Source: Ypsolopha sequella | Lineage: Eukaryota; Arthropoda; Insecta; Lepidoptera; Ypsolophidae | Length of the DNA stretch: 64,000 nucleotides | Assembly: GCA_934047225.1 (NCBI GenBank) | Contig: CAKOHE010000038.1 | Coordinates: 1 to 64,000, forward strand | Direction: 5' to 3' | Part shown: piece by piece, positions 10,080-21,927 of the stretch | Layout: each line of letters begins with the position of its first letter | Position numbering within the stretch: the first letter of the stretch is position 1 | Translations under genes and position numbers: made by a program | Notes under the pieces: generated by a model | Database searches by the model: none | Seen by the model: only the letters and a program-made list of their open reading frames with translations | Told to the model about the DNA's origin: nothing

Positions 10080-11597
10080 CTCGATTGCATTTACTTAATC
10101 TTCGTCCATTTGTAGTAGTGGTAATGTAGTATAACGTAGCGTTATATTCTCCAAGCATTAAGCAAGGCGGGAAATTGAAAATGAACACCGCGCGTAGAGT
10201 AGTTCCCGAACCTTGCCACAAGAGGCGCCACTGCCGCGCGACGCATCCACCACCAACCGGCACAGACAAGTCGAGGGAAGGTGAGGTCCCCCCGCAGTGG
10301 GCGGAAGTTTATTAAAACCGAGCTGCACGCTCCCCCCTTTCCCCAGAGGGGGTCGCTTCCGATAAAGGTTTTAAGACCCTCACGGGCCAAACCAAATTAG
10401 GTGGAGTTTAGTGGGTAGGTACTCAGTGAGTCCCACATAACCAACGTAACCGGTTACGTTGGTATGCTATGAGCATTCTCCACCTCCCTCCCACCGTGTC
10501 CTCCGGAGGGTGCCTTGCTTGGGCGCAAAAAAAAAAAAAAAAAAAAGCTCAGTCGGGAGCAGTCGCTCGCTGCTCAGGACACTTGGTGGACCAGGTCGTA
10601 TTGGGGATTCCGACTTCGACCCCCACCGCTATTTAAAAGTGTCTGCGCCCAAGTTGGACTTACTCTACGGGCGATTACTCTCCGCCATTCGTTAGAGTCC
10701 TCGGGAAAAAGGACATAGCCGCTGGAGGCCGCTGCGTGGTGAGAAACTCCCAAGTCTCAGGAAAAGACTTAGACGACGGACTCCACGGATGGTAAGAAGT
10801 AAAAGCCCCAGTAGAAAACACTTAGGCGAATTCAGAAAAGCCACGCGAGTAAAGTTAAAGTAAAGTGCTAAAGACTTTGTGTTCAGTCGAATCAAGTGTG
10901 TCAGAGACTTAGAATAATTCCGAGTAAGATTTATAAGAGATAGTTCCTTTTCAAAAGACTTGTAATATTTCATATTATGTTAGTACAGAATTGAAGACAT
11001 TAAAATATGTTTCTTTCCAGTACTTAGAAGTTTGATAAAGTGACTGTAAGGTGTGGTCAACTTTGTAAAGTCTCAAACCAAGAGTTCGGTAATTTATGTG
11101 TATAAATCTTCGGGCGCTTGGGGGTTCCGAGTCGCCTGCCGTGAAGATTTATACTCTGTCGTAATTAGTCCAGAAAAGTAAAGTTACTATTAGCGTGTGT
11201 TCTAGGCAAGGGCTTACTGACCAGGCGTTCTATTCAGGCCGGAGAACTTACTAAAGACTTAGGGCGAGTGGGGGTTCCGCGTCGCCCAGATACAAGTCTG
11301 AAGTCTGTTCCCTTACCTGCGTATATCCACCACCAGTAAAGTCTCCGCCTAGATTCGGTATCAGTTTAAATTCAAAGACCCACACAGCGTAAAGATAGTT
11401 TGTAAAGAAAGTAACTATAAAATATATATTGTTTTGTTCAATCGGGTTGTTTATTTTATAATATATATAAGTTTCCCCATAACAAAACACACAAGTCTCC
11501 AGTCCCATAAGGAAACTTAGGACGAGACAACATTTATTTCTAGTAACGAGGTGATCAGGAACCTTTAGCCGGGCATCCGGAAGATCACTTCATTACA
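10080..11597. other. Intron with GC-rich insertion of unknown type
   Basis: About 1.5 kb between the last two exons of the P-like gene. It is GC-rich at 10170-10800, has a 20-base A run at about 10527-10546, and holds two copies of a 'tgggggttccg-gtcgcc' motif (near 11120 and 11268), each next to a short stem. No protein motif is recognised in the several short open frames. It is probably an LTR or non-LTR derived insertion. Confidence 0.4.
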
Positions 11598-12132
11598 GTA
11601 GTACGAACATTTTCCTCTGCTTGTGGTGATGTAATTAAAAATGTTCTAAAATTATGAACAAGTACTCCCGTATCGTCTTCACAATTTCTTCTTTTACTGG
11701 TGTTTCTCAAATTATTCATAATTGCCGTTTTTAACCCTGCCACAAATTGGCCTACTGTAGGGTTAGGGTTAGAGCCGCAATATCTAATACACCCAAAGCA
11801 GTTATCCAATGGGTCCTGGTTGAGCCGGCGGGTACAAATGCTTCTTATTTTGTATGTTACCGACATATTTCTCCATAGCCTTTCTACTGCGTTCATTGTT
11901 CTTAGCCAGCCTTTTTGAGATGGCGCGTTATTTTGCGAGCCAATAAATTTCAAATTTTTAATTAATATTTGCATTTCTTTGAAATATTCCAAGTGTGGAC
12001 TCCGCGCAGTCAAATTTGTAGAGAATTGTTTTCCTCTTCTTAAATCTGGTGTATTAGCGTTTAAAGCGTCAAACAACTGATCAAATTTTGATACAAGTGT
12101 CGCAGTCGTGGCAGCCTCTGAAGGAAGTTCAT
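11598..12132 (-). pseudogene. P-like gene exon: last catalytic motif
   Basis: Acceptor TTTTCAG|ATGAAC. It codes KFDQLFDALNANTPDL, a helical stretch, and LNQDPLDNCFGCIRYCG. Relatives usually carry Glu at the third residue after the Asp (QD-x-x-E); here it is Asp, a conservative change at the likely third catalytic position. A donor ACT|GTAATG at 11598 is proposed because it matches the next exon in phase; otherwise the frame ends at TGA 11585-11587. Confidence 0.8.
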
Positions 12133-13053
12133 CTGAAAAGAGAGTGATTTAATAAAAATGATATAACTGATAAGTACATAAACGTTAACAACCACAACAA
12201 CTTAAAACTCTCTCTCTCCTAAAAAACCTTTATCTGCGTGATAGAAACAGAGAGATCCTAGCAAGATTGTGCGTACTATACCCATGGATGTAGTCCGTTA
12301 TGCGTACCTACTGCTTCAATTAAAAAAGGAATAGTTTTTATGTAAATATATTGCCATTTTTTTTTTTGTAATATAAAGATAAAGATAAAGAATCATTTAT
12401 TTAAATGCCACAACACACACGAAACAAAACACATTTTAAATACAACTTTTTTAACTAAAAATAAAATTGATAAATACCACACTGATACATATAAACATGG
12501 AACGTCATGTGTCGTGGCAATAAAAAGGACCCCAACTCAGCATATAAAAAAAAAAAAAAAAAACAAAATTATTTATTTCCAAACACAAGCACAAATACAT
12601 TTCCGTTTACAAAAATTGCCTTAGGTAGGTAGGTACTTTGTATTTTGACATTTTGTAATATATAGTGTTCTTGTGGCCCCAGACTAAGCAAGCTTGACTC
12701 GTGGGTACCAACATAAGAGATTTCCAGTTGTATTATTTTCGCACAGGTAAGGATAGGCAAGTGTTTGTCATTCAAAGTTAGCATAATATCAAACAAAAAA
12801 ACATCTAAAAATTAAAATACTAGAAATATTAATTATTTACGGGTGTTACCAGTAACATCCCGCAACGCTGTTATTCTGCGAGGGCCTGCAGTTGATATAT
12901 AAGCACAGAAACAGTACACGGCATCCGAATAAAATAGAAGTACGTATATAAATATAAATATTTATTTATGTCGTATATATAATTAAAAATAAATATTCAC
13001 ATAGTATAAACTATTTAAAATATAAAGTATAAAGTATAAACTATTTTATATAT
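12133..13053. other. Intron sequence with LINE 3' tail remnants
   Basis: No coding signal. At about 12365-12410 the minus strand ends in an (ATCTTT)-type tail (aaagataaagataaagaatc on the plus strand), typical of a 5'-truncated insect LINE, and an A-run occurs at 12547-12563. The rest is AT-rich and unremarkable. Confidence 0.45.
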
Positions 13054-13958
13054 GGCCGATATTACACTTAAAGTAGCCGTCAATAGAAATTGTGGACTAT
13101 GTAAACAAAGCGCCATGTTGTCTTTGTCTATGGATAGGTGAACTATCTAGAGATGGGTAAGTATGTGATTAAAATATGTTAGGTGCTTAATTAATTTTCT
13201 TTATTTGATTCATCGCTAAAATATTCTGATGAATCGCTAGTCAAATCGCCCACTTTGATTACAAATGGTTCCGTCACAGCGTCGTTGGCCGTATCTATTA
13301 TCCCATCCAGTTCTTTAATTTTTTCTTTTACTTTTAGGACATGAGCTACACATTTCTAGTACGATAAAATCAGTAAGAGAAGCCACGTCATTAGAATACC
13401 GAAAACACAAAAGATTTTAGAGCAACGCTGGAAGATCACACAGCTCTCGATAGAATCACACACACGTTTATGTCAAAGATTATGAAGTAACGCTGTCAAA
13501 AAAAAATTACGGAATAAAATAGCATCACAAATAAAATAGGTTTATATTCAAATAGATTCGTACATCACCAATTTTCAAAGACAAAACAGATTCGATGAGA
13601 AAAAAATATGACAGCAATCTCGACGCAGTACAGAATTGACCATTGATTCTATGATTTTCCGTAATTAACTGGTGATTATTGAATATTTCATGATGAAATA
13701 CAGTAAATGATTGGTAAGACTTGATGCTTCATGATTTGGAATAATGTTCAGTGAGACTCCGTGACAGAACCTTGAGAAAAATTGAGAAAACGATTTGTTT
13801 ACATAGTCCACAATTTCTATTGACGGCGACTTTAGTTCTCTTTGATCAATCTTTTGTTTTAGCTGGATCATTTGCCACGACATGTTGTGGGAAAGAATAA
13901 TTTTCCATAGACAGTATTTGATGATGGATCCCATAAAAATGATAATGTAATATCAGCC
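13054..13958. mobile_element. Inverted-repeat element, about 0.9 kb
   Basis: Outer ends GGCCGATATTACA and TGTAATATCAGCC are inverted, and inner blocks at about 13075-13110 and 13795-13829 (sharing agaaattgtggactatgtaa inverted) are strongly alike. No coding frame is recognised and no clear target duplication was found. It lies in an intron of the P-like gene. Confidence 0.6.
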
Positions 13959-14255
13959 TCATGATAGTGAGACAGCTTCTAATTTAAGGGGGATCGTTTA
14001 GTATCCGGCAAAAAGCGCACAACTTAAGATTGCTCCTCCCATTTTTGAGTTAAAGATATTAACTAAATGTAACGGCGTGTTTTAAAATGATGCTGTCGTT
14101 TTTTCAGTCAAACAATAAATGTAGAATGACATGGAAACGTGCCATTAACGTTGGTTGAGCTAGGCCTTACCCTTTTGCACAAAATCAATAAGTGCATAGA
14201 TGTACGTACTCGGAAATATTTTTTTATGTGAATGAATGTTTTCAAGGTAACTTAC

Positions 14256-14444
14256 TTGAGGCTACTTTTGATAATATTCCAGCTGCTACAGAATGGCTGA
14301 AAGCTTGCGTGGCCAGGCATACTCTCATCTTTTGTTTAGTATTGGGGTTAAGATGTTGCTCCGTTAGTGTCGGAGCATAAACAAAGTTTGGATTATTTTT
14401 GTCCATCTCATAGAACGACCGAATATGATCCCACTTTGCGAGCC
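14256..14444 (-). pseudogene. P-like gene exon: insertion-domain start
   Basis: Acceptor TTCCAG|GGCTC and donor CTCAA|GTAAGT. It codes AKWDHIRSFYEMDKNNPNF, LTEQHLNPNTKQKMRV and ATQAFSHSVAAGIL, the block that follows DPPHL in P-element relatives. The donor phase joins correctly to the 12132 exon. Confidence 0.85.
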
Positions 14445-15230
14445 CTGGAATAAAAGATATAGACAGTATAGAAGACATATAAATAAGAGCTTAGGACTTC
14501 TACATGATTGAAATTTTAATAGAATATTAGATAATATAATAGGTTTTGATGGTGGAAGTACGACTTTGTCATGGTTTGAATTCATTTGCATACTTGTGAT
14601 TCTTTTTCATTTAGCAATTTGTTTGTTTAATGCGATATGCGAAAAAAATACGGGTGTTTCTTTTCTGTGTATTTCATGAAATACACGGAAAATTATAATA
14701 AATTTCTGGTATATGCATTTTGACTATATAATCTAGGGTTTTCAAATTGGAAAACATGTTTGGATAAATTTTCCTCGATAGAAATAATTGTTGAAATGAG
14801 GTCTTCAAACACACTTTTTCTCCTCGTTTGACGAATAGGAACCATATACAGAACTCAAACATATTTTATTAGGTGTGTTTTAACAATATCTAGAGATTTC
14901 ATATTTGAAATTTTGCTAGCTATTTTAGTTTTTTTAATAAAAATATAAAACCAACTTTTTTCCCTTTTGCCCTGAATCCGCGATTTTTCGCTTGGAGTGA
15001 CAGTGACAAAAATAAAATTCGCATAGCCTCTTAAATCTTTGACTGACGATATATGTGTGCGTCAAGAAGACCTAACAATATGGCAAATTAAAATACATAT
15101 GTTACAAATTTTTAAGAAAAGTCTCTGTGACAGACAAACGGACAGACATGAGAGTGATTTAATAAGGGTTCCAAATGACCACTGTTAAGGAGGTTTGAAT
15201 ATGATCAATGATAAATTTTTTTTACGTTAC
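14445..15230. other. Intron of P-like gene, no feature
   Basis: AT-rich with no gene seen. A short repeat at about 14629-14680 (gcgatatgcgaaaaaaatac) recurs at about 60460-60510, so it is a dispersed element fragment. Confidence 0.4.
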
Positions 15231-15477
15231 CTTTTAAAGTTTTGCCTCCGCATTGCACTTCGGTAATACACTCGGCATCGTATTTCATGAGCAAGTTTCG
15301 GGTACATTTCATTAAATGTGGAGGGTCCAAAATAGTTACTATTTCTCGTCCTTTGTGGTCAAAATAGGGACAATCAGACGTTGATCCTAATATCTCCAAT
15401 GCTCTGATATTAACTCTGGATAGGTCACAAACTGTGGCGACAATTTTGAGACCTGTCTTGGAACATTCATCGATGAC
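15231..15477 (-). pseudogene. P-like gene exon: second catalytic Asp
   Basis: Acceptor TTTCAG|GTCATC and donor AAAAG|GTAACG. It codes VIDECSKTGLKIVATVCDL, GSTSDCPYFDHKGREIVTI and LDPPHLMKCTRNLL; the DPPHL motif carries the second catalytic Asp of P-type transposases. Open throughout. It is separated from the previous exon by the 3.6-kb inverted-repeat element. Confidence 0.85.
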
Positions 15478-15991
15478 CTGAAATACATTTAAAATACAAT
15501 TAATCTGGTCAAGTGCGAGTAGGACTCACGTCTTGAAGATTTCGTAGGTACCATTCAAATAGAACAAAAATTACAAACTTATCTTCACCCACAAAATTTA
15601 TGAAAAAAATTAGAAACAAAACATAATTTTGGCTTCGATTTTTTATTTAGTATAGTTTTATTTTGTTTATACTTGTATATTGATAGGTAATTTTAATTTT
15701 TTATTTAGCTTAATTTTAAATATTATTTAGTTTTAATTTTTTAATTATTTTAATTAGTCACATTATTTTAATAAATTTCTTGAAATTCATGGCTTAAATA
15801 AAAATGACTGTAAGCAAAAAGTTAAAAATTTAGGTACGTAAACCCTCATGCTATGACACCCCATACGCGACAATAAGAAAACATTATTTTTATTCTCCTT
15901 TCTCGTGTATGGGGCCCCCCAGAAAAATAATTTAATTTAATTTATAATTCAATTCAATTATAATTCAATCAATTCCAACCGAAAGGCGTTA
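15478..15991. other. Intron of P-like gene left of the 3.6-kb element
   Basis: AT-rich. At about 15509-15530 lies one end of the 'ggtcaagtgcgag' repeat family that is complete at 24613-25363. Runs of attttaatt follow. No gene is seen. Confidence 0.4.
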
Positions 15992-16450
15992 TGATCCTGC
16001 GGCTGACTACACTTCTGTGTGCATACCGGCGTACAGAGAATTTCTCTTCTGAACTAATTACTAGGATGTATAAGAAGCAAAAAAAACTTGGGTGGATGAT
16101 CCCTACCCCCCACGTTTTCCCAGAATGACGTCATTCAAGATGGCCGCCATTACTCTGCTACCGTTCTGTTAAAGTAAGCGTTTTTTGCGAAAACGGTAAG
16201 TTTTATTGAAAACATTTTCTGTCAAAAAAGTTTGGCATGAAATTATCGACAAGTTTGTTTATTAGCATTTTTTTGATAATTCAATGTTACAGTCTAGAAA
16301 ATGTATCTTTTTGCATCGAAATTACGAAATATTCTCTTTGATGAAAATTTAACACAAATGCCATTGAAAATTGGAAAAATGTTTTTATTAAGACTCGTTT
16401 GAGCTGACATACATACCTTATTATTATTATTAATGGCTTTATAGCTCACG

Positions 16451-16451
16451 T

Positions 16452-16490
<39 letters not shown>
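16451..16490. repeat. (AT)n microsatellite
   Basis: About 40 bp of alternating A and T inside the 3.6-kb element, just inside its left inverted repeat. Confidence 0.9.
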
Positions 16491-16493
<3 letters not shown>

Positions 16494-16722
16494 TTAATAC
16501 AGTATGCACATTTGCCTTTGCCCAGCAGTGGCAAAAAAGAAGCTAAATACTTTTCAAAATGCACAATTCCAATCTAGAGTGCGGCCACGACTTCCTCCTC
16601 GTGGATTAAGGATATAAACAGTCCGTTGCACGTGTAAGAAAAGGCATTTTCAATCAAACAGTTTACACCTTGTTTCATCCCCTTATATTGATTGGGATTA
16701 TATTGAGAATAGGTTTCTGCAA

Positions 16723-18623
16723 TTAACTTGATATCTGTCTGCACTGTCTACCTACACTGTTGCATTTGCAAAACAAACAACATGGAATTTCCGCATCTCT
16801 GCACACACAACTTGATGTCGCGCACTTAATACACGTACATGCCCCAATGAAGTCCTCTGGTAACGGATTAATGTACTTTGAAGGCATTAGAACACCATCT
16901 GTCCTTTCAAATCCGAACTTAAGTGGATCCATTGTTTCTTGCGCTTCATCAAGGCAGTGTATCATCAAATGGGTGTGGAAGAAAGCACGAAGAAGGTGGC
17001 CCTGTGCACTGGAACTTGTTGGCGGTAAGTTATCAAGAAATACATTTTTCCCATGGAGGTACTTCCAAAGCTGGAACTCATCAAGGGTCTTGCAAGACGA
17101 GCATTTTTTTAACAATTGCACTAAGTACTTTTCGGCAAGTGCCATGATTTTGTCGTGAGCTGGAGATAGCGGTGATGAACCAAACTCTTTCAAATAATGC
17201 TCAGGGTTACAGCCGATTGCAGCTTTTTTTGTTCCGAACTTGCTCGTATAGTCACCACCAGAAAGAGCATGAAGTGCTAGTAGTACATGGTACATATCTT
17301 TTCCGACATTTTCAGCTAACATGTGAATAGGTATAAGTCTTGTTGTATCACCAACTCCAGTTCTCATCCACATTTCGTTTACTCCTAGGGAGTGAAAACT
17401 TTTCCAGTGAAATAGTACCAGGACTAATACGTCAGTATCAGCACTTACTAATACAATTTTTTTAAACCCTTTCTTTGCCGCATTCTCTGCATGAATCATA
17501 ATTCGGAAATCTGCTTCTTCTATCATAAATTTGTCCATGGCAAGTATTGGTTTTGCAACTACATTTTCAATACACGTGCAGCTGGCACAAATCTCGTCTG
17601 GTGAACCAGAAAAAACACTTAACACATGAAGTTGACTAGTAGGTTTGCTTACCATCAAGCATATCAAACTTTGTGTTATATATTGTTGTAGTAAAAGTTT
17701 ATTTGATGCGGAGGGCCAGAAAGTTTTCATTTGAACTGGCAGATTAATTTCTGATGATATTTTAGAAAACAATATTACATTATTATTTTGCCTGGATAGA
17801 CGTTCTGAGTTTTTCGGAGAGTACATTTGGTAACTATCAAAGACATGGTCTACTCTGGAAGCACCGGCTGTAAGTAATAGAGTAAACCTACAATAAGAAG
17901 AGGCAACATCACCAATTTTTTTTTTTCTTTTGTTACCACTTTTTTTAAACAGTTCATAACGTCTACGACAAAACAAGTACTTTGATCTGGGTGAAATTTC
18001 ATTGTTTTTTTCGTCGCTACTCAGACTCTTTTCTAGTTCATGTGTAAGAGTACTTTTATTGCTTTTCATAAGAAGTCCATTTTCATCAAAGAGCATTGAA
18101 ACATCAGATAGTTCAAACTGAAACAGACGCTCCATTTCATACCCACGAACTTATGCGATCTGAACAATTCTGTTCGAAGCAGATTTAAGTTTTTTTTTGT
18201 TCATATTATCTTTTTCTTTTTTACTTGATTGATTTTGGGTTTCAAATGTGGGTAATTACGTACGGTTTATTGTGTCCCAGATGCGTGCAGACTTTTCAAC
18301 ATACCGTGTCTCTCTGTAAGTTTCGTATAATTCAATTCCTAGTTCGCTGACATCCAACAATTTACGTTTTCCTGCGTTACTAAATTATGTAGTGATTTGT
18401 TTCCAGATAACTCAAAAGGGTTTTCTCGTTTCAATACATACTCGACTATAGTTACAACCATACTGTTAGTATGCTCTATCTCACTTTTACGGAGCTCACG
18501 GTGTGAGTGTAACTCAGATGTTGTTGAAACAGACTGAGTAATTTCTCGATGCAAGTTTGTTGTCTGCAGTAGCTCATGGTAAATTAGATCCGATTGGGCG
18601 ACAAACTGCTTCTGTTTTGTCAT
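16723..18623 (-). pseudogene. Nuclease-like protein with Cys-rich tail (sole gene of the 3.6-kb element)
   Basis: The largest open piece is 470 residues (18135-16723); a 94-residue piece (18623-18339) lies upstream. They are separated by a frameshift near 18345 and in-frame stops at 18256-18258 and 18151-18153. Conserved-looking blocks are KRENPFEL early on, EEADFRIMIHAENAAKKGF, VLVSADTDVLVL, LHALSGGDYTSKFGTKKA, and a tail with seven or more Cys in CxC and CxxC spacing (CTCIKCATSSCVC ... CCLFCKC). The acidic series EEAD, DTD, GGDY followed by a G-K/T-K stretch recalls FEN1/XPG-type (PIN-fold) nucleases; that assignment is inference. I recall similar proteins annotated only as uncharacterised in insects and cnidarians. 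The role in the element is unknown. Confidence 0.7.
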
Positions 18624-19614
18624 TCCAATTACACCAGATGATCCTTTTTGTCATCTATTAATCGTTTGCTCAAGTGCCATATACGTTAGACGGATAAACT
18701 AGCTCATAGAAAACGAGAAACCAACCAATTATTCAATCATTATTGAAAACTGACACTAGATGGACTTTTGACTAGATTGATTACCGTGGCATCCATGGAC
18801 GTAAGATCGGATTTTCTTTGACCACTTTGTAGGTAGAGCATCGAAGTAAAGTAGAGATATTGCAGTGAAAATGCGTTCCTTACGGAGTATGTGGTTACAC
18901 ATTGAACGATAGAGTTCAAAAAAATATTGTTGCGGCCTGAAAAGAGATGTAGTGACTAGAATTGGAAAAGGAATGCTTCTTTGGTTTAGGCATGAAGAGA
19001 GTATGAATAAAAGTAGTGTAACGAAAGAAATTACTGGTGCGCAAGTGGAAAGTAAAGCTCGACATGGCTGCCTACGTATGGCGACATACTGATGAATAAA
19101 TAACCCGGTATAGAAGTGCTTATATGAATAAATTGGTGGAGGTGGAAAAATTGAAAGAGGTGTGTCAGGTTCATATCAGATAATATGTAGTCTCTGTATA
19201 TCCTTCTGCAGAGTTACCCCTTACCCTTGGGTATTACATAAATAATGTTGTGTTAAAATTAAGATATCAAATATTTTATGTCATAAAATATAGAAAAGTG
19301 TTTTTTCTAGACTAATGCTTTGAAGTATCAAAAAAATGCTAAAAACAAACTTGTAGACAATTTCATGCCAAACATTAAAAAGTGATCTTTTTTTCGATAA
19401 AGATTACCGTTTTCGCAAAAAACCCTTACTTTAACAGAACGGTAGCGGAGTAATGGCGGCCATCTTGAATGACGTCATTCTGGGAAAACGTGGGGGGTAG
19501 GGATCATCCACCCAAGTTTTTTTTGCTTCTTATACATCCTAGTAATTAGTTCAGAAGAGAAAATCTCTATACGCCGGTATGCACACAGAAGTGTTGTCAG
19601 CCGCTGGATCATTA

Positions 19615-19770
19615 GATATCGTAGGCCGACCTCGTGCCCGGTGGACCGATGACCTGAAGGACTTTGCGGGTAGCGGCTGAATGAGGATAACGCAGGACGC
19701 CGCGATATATTGGAAATACCTATGTACAGCAGTGGACGAACACAGGCTGATGGATGGATGGAAGATAAAT
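19615..19770 (+). pseudogene. LINE 3' remnant (RT C-terminus)
   Basis: Translates to fragments such as RRPRARWTDDLKDFAGSG and ends ...acaggctgatggatggatgg, the C-terminus and 3' end of a common lepidopteran LINE. Related remnants are at 24136-24415, 38121-38235 and, inverted, 45529-45700. It adjoins the right end of the 3.6-kb element. Confidence 0.65.
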
Positions 19771-19780
19771 TTATTCTTAC

Positions 19781-20549
19781 CTCTTTTATGATAACAGCAA
19801 GTCTGTCAGCTGTGACCGATTTGCTTGAAAAATAGTGAGCGATAGGCTGTTTAAATTTCTTTCTTATACCAGCGACCATAAAAACCAAGGCATTTGATGC
19901 TCCTTCACGAGTTCTACCATGTTTGCCGTGGTCTTGGTAGCCTTCTATGAGGTCGAGTTTCTCGTTGTATTGTAAATGTTTCCTCAGAGACATTTCATCG
20001 AACATGAGTGTACAAACGTTTTCATCTTGCGTTTGTTCTTTAGCCATATTTTTCAAACTGGCAAGCACCTGTTCATTAACGCCTGTTCTCAAAGGTACCC
20101 TATTTAGCAGCTTATTCAATGTGGATTGGGATGGGAAACAGTACATGGGATGGGAAACAGTACAACCTTCTTAGCAGTCTATAACACGCAGGTGATTTCT
20201 TAAAGAGACCGAGCGCTATGATCTTTTGATCTAGAGTCCATCTTCTGCCTTTAAGTTTTCTTCCGCAATTTGTCAACTGACTTTGTAATAATAACGCAAA
20301 GGAACTGCTTATATTCATGCGCAATAAATTGTTTAAATTCTCGCTTTCACACAATTTGTTCAGGGCATGGGACTTTTTGAAATTTTTGTATTTAATTCGC
20401 AGCCGAGACAGATCCTTTAAATACATTCTGCACTTAAGATACATTTTTCTCTCTCTTGGATTAAAATCCTTTATTAATGACTTAACATCGAGGTCCTTCA
20501 GAATGCCCCGGCGTTTGTTTTTGGAACCTTTTGGCGATGTAGTAGTTTC
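19781..20549 (-). pseudogene. P-like gene exon: helical region and first catalytic Asp
   Basis: Acceptor TTTCAG|GAAACT and donor AAAAGAG|GTAAGA. It codes GRRWTLDQKIIALGLFK, YCFPSQSTLNKLL, then FDEMSLRKHLQYN ... DLIEGYQDHG ... FMVAGIRKKFKQPI: the P-type region with the first catalytic Asp (FDEMS). A 19-bp tandem duplication (20127-20164, tgggatgggaaacagtaca twice) shifts the frame within YCFPS, splitting the exon into 20444-20112 and 20146-19781 open frames. Confidence 0.85.
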
Positions 20550-20913
20550 CTGAAAGTTAAAAAAAAACTGATTTTTTTATGGAATACTAGCCGATTATTG
20601 ATTTAACATAAAAGTTACAAAAATGTTTGCATATTAATGTACCCTGACCTAGATAAATATGGATCGCAAGGTACAATTCCATATTTTAAAGTCTTATTTG
20701 TAAAACTTTACTTGTAAGTCACATCAGTTTTAATGTCTAAATGTTTGTTTTTATTTACTGAAATACTTTTGTTGCAAAAATAAATACTATGAAGTAAAGT
20801 TAAACAAGTCTATTAAAAATAAGAACATCTATGATCTTTACCGCACTTGACCGGTTTTTTTACTTATTAGTTACATCAGTAGATACCAGGTACATCGGTG
20901 TAACTTATTTTTC

Positions 20914-21272
20914 AATGCATGTGCTCGTAAAGGCCCACTTTTTATGCATCAAAACCGAACAAAAAGTCGATTATTTTGCCCTAGGGCTTTATTATTATTA
21001 TTTTTTTTAATTTATTTACAATGGTTGGCTAACCTGCAGATTTTCCTGTGTACCATAGACGTTATACTTTTTTTTTCCACTGTTTAACGGCTCTGGATAC
21101 AGTCCTTTTGAGCCAATTATAATTTAAAGTTCACAAGATTATATTTGTTTTCATTTCCTCACACATGCATTGAAAAATGTAGTATGATACACGGGCGTAA
21201 AAGCAATAAATTACTTATTTATTCCTTAATTTATTCCTTTGCGCCCTTGTAGCATAAACTACTATTTGTGGT
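20914..21272 (+). mobile_element. Two-hairpin dispersed repeat, copy 1
   Basis: Starts ttttcaatgcatgtgctcgt and carries the inverted partner cacatgcattgaaaaat at about 21163-21179; then a second inverted pair, gtatgatacacgggcgtaaa and gcgcccttgtagcataaac, ends it. Four copies are in this window: here, 22769-23151, 56295-56681 and, inverted, 44992-45312. No coding capacity. Confidence 0.75.
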
Positions 21273-21294
21273 TATACTACGTAAGATAAAATAC

Positions 21295-21375
21295 CTGTGA
21301 TGATCTAAATCGTGTAGGATGTAATTCTGCTGATGTTGACGGCTGATCTTCAGGCAGGGCAAGAGGATTTGGTAC
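21295..21375 (-). pseudogene. P-like gene linker exon, older copy
   Basis: 81 bp, phase 0 at both ends (TTTTTTTAG| and CAG|GTATTTTATC), coding VPNPLALPEDQPSTSAEL and more. It is clearly related to the two linker exons at 29 kb and 33 kb but diverged and shorter. It precedes the 20549 exon in phase. Confidence 0.6.
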
Positions 21376-21927
21376 CTAAAAAAAGAAACAATATTTATTA
21401 ATTTAAATTAATATTTTGCTCCAAAATTAAAGAAATCTCATTATTGAGATAATCACACCACTGTACACACATGACCTCTTTTACATGTTTATTTGTATTG
21501 AATTTTTCTAATATAAATTAAATTAAGTTTACTCTTGACATTACTGGGTGTTAAGATGATGTTGCTGAAGCCGGAAATTGGAGATAGTACTTATGGGCGC
21601 AGGTGACTAGCCCTACAAATATTATCTGTAATTTGCGCTGCACGCGACACTAGCGCTTACGGTTTTGTTCGGAACTAACAACAAGATTTGAATTTCGCGC
21701 TATGGCGATACTAGCGCTTACTTACGTTTTGTTTGGAACTAACAAGTCACTGCTCAGTTCCTATTTTATACTTTAATAATAATTATGATTATATTTCTAA
21801 TTCACATAATAGCTTGTAAACTTATATAAATACGATTTTATTTTGTCAATATCCAAAGAATTCATTCAGAAGAATCAAGATATTATAACTTTATTAGGAA
21901 CTATTTTGTGCTTGTGATGAATAATTG

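Larger units (their letters stand above)
15992..19611. mobile_element. 3.6-kb transposon with ~290-bp terminal inverted repeats and TTA target duplication
   Basis: Left end TGATCCTGCGGCTGACTACA at 15992 and right end, read inverted from 19611, TGATCCAGCGGCTGACAACA. The inverted similarity continues to about 16285 and 19318, roughly 290 bp each side, with few differences over the first 210 bp. TTA flanks both ends (15989-15991, 19612-19614). The interior codes one protein on the minus strand (16723-18623, broken). Each inverted repeat holds a TGACGTCA palindrome and an AAGATGGCCGCC motif. It sits inside an intron of the P-like gene. A TTA duplication fits PIF/Harbinger or CACTA, but the coded protein resembles neither. 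Confidence 0.85.

Noticed and set aside
13687..13700. P-element terminus (catgatgaaata match)
   Set aside because: Only about 12 bases match and there is no inverted partner or 8-bp duplication; probably chance.
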